A stretch of 5,601 nucleotides of DNA from assembly GCA_021463315.1 (NCBI GenBank), contig JAJTXO010000301.1, forward strand, positions 1 through 5,601. Reading direction: 5' to 3'. Origin of the DNA: Caldilineales bacterium (GTDB taxonomy: Bacteria; Chloroflexota; Anaerolineae; JAAEKA01). This document shows, in pieces, positions 5,483-5,601 of this stretch (position 1 is its first letter; each line of letters begins with the position of its first letter). The notes beneath the pieces were generated by a model. That model worked only from the letters and a program-made list of their open reading frames with translations, searched no databases and was not told the DNA's origin. Both the position numbers and the translations under genes were made by a program.

Positions 5483-5601
5483 TGAACGACAGCTACACGG
5501 TCGTCCACGACACGGTGCTCAACGTGCCCGTGGGAACGGGGCTGCTCGCCAACGACTCGGGCGTCCCGACGCCGACGGTGACCAGCGTCACCGGCAGCGG
5601 C
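5473..5601 (+). CDS. Tandem-95/cadherin-like repeat protein, internal fragment
   Basis: From about 5479 the plus strand reads A-VNDSYTVVHDTVLNVPVG, then TGLLANDSGVPTPTVTSVTG, in frame to the window edge. This is the beginning of a Big_9/cadherin-like (tandem-95) domain, a beta-sandwich of about 95 residues strung in series in large secreted or surface proteins. The pattern is ND-y, then DT-LnV, then LaND, then VtsVtG. There is no start codon, signal peptide or ribosome-binding site: upstream the frame meets TAG at 5461-5463 inside antisense araA. It is therefore an internal piece cut at the palindromic junction and continuing beyond the window. Confidence 0.7.

Overview
This window looks like an accessory, mosaic stretch of a GC-rich bacterial chromosome, probably a metagenomic contig. 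The gene types would fit a Chloroflexota-like free-living bacterium: GC-rich sugar catabolism, many palindromic repeats, small toxin-antitoxin-like pairs and a tandem Ig/cadherin-like repeat protein. No phylogenetic marker is present, so that assignment is weak. Every complete gene lies on the minus strand.

Layout. Bases 1-332 hold two tandem copies of a roughly 154-bp palindromic element. Each is built from four hairpins with a near-invariant TTCA loop, and two of these carry the GTAG tetranucleotide typical of REP sequences. A composite palindrome follows (348-427). Bases 444-760 are a junkyard: a frameshifted GIY-YIG fragment, a second copy of the last codons of the kinase gene found at 3584-5188, and a possible half attC site. 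Bases 804-1400 encode a RibD_C/dihydrofolate-reductase-like protein, and 1495-2151 a ribonuclease HI with an added C-terminal zinc ribbon. Bases 2207-2411 contain relics of toxin genes (a PIN domain and possibly a RelE-like fragment). Bases 2408-3069 are two small overlapping genes with the layout of a toxin-antitoxin operon, with a good sigma-70 promoter and a possible operator. A third, altered copy of the palindromic element lies at 3199-3329. The sugar locus then begins: an FGGY kinase (3584-5188), an intrinsic terminator, and the last 64 codons of L-arabinose isomerase (5286-5480).

Function. AraA (L-arabinose to L-ribulose) followed by an FGGY kinase of the non-AraB type suggests an arabinose catabolic operon that makes L-ribulose-5-phosphate. 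The region between the hairpin arrays (about 333-3198) behaves like a small island of mobile or decaying genes.

At the right edge AraA stops being recognisable at a 12-bp perfect palindrome (5471-5482). From there the plus strand encodes the start of a tandem-95/cadherin-like domain. Two unrelated genes fused head-on, each cut mid-domain, suggests a chimeric join or a recent rearrangement.

The most interesting signal is the TTCA-loop hairpin family. Its stems differ between copies by compensatory changes, and one copy carries a further hairpin inserted in the loop.
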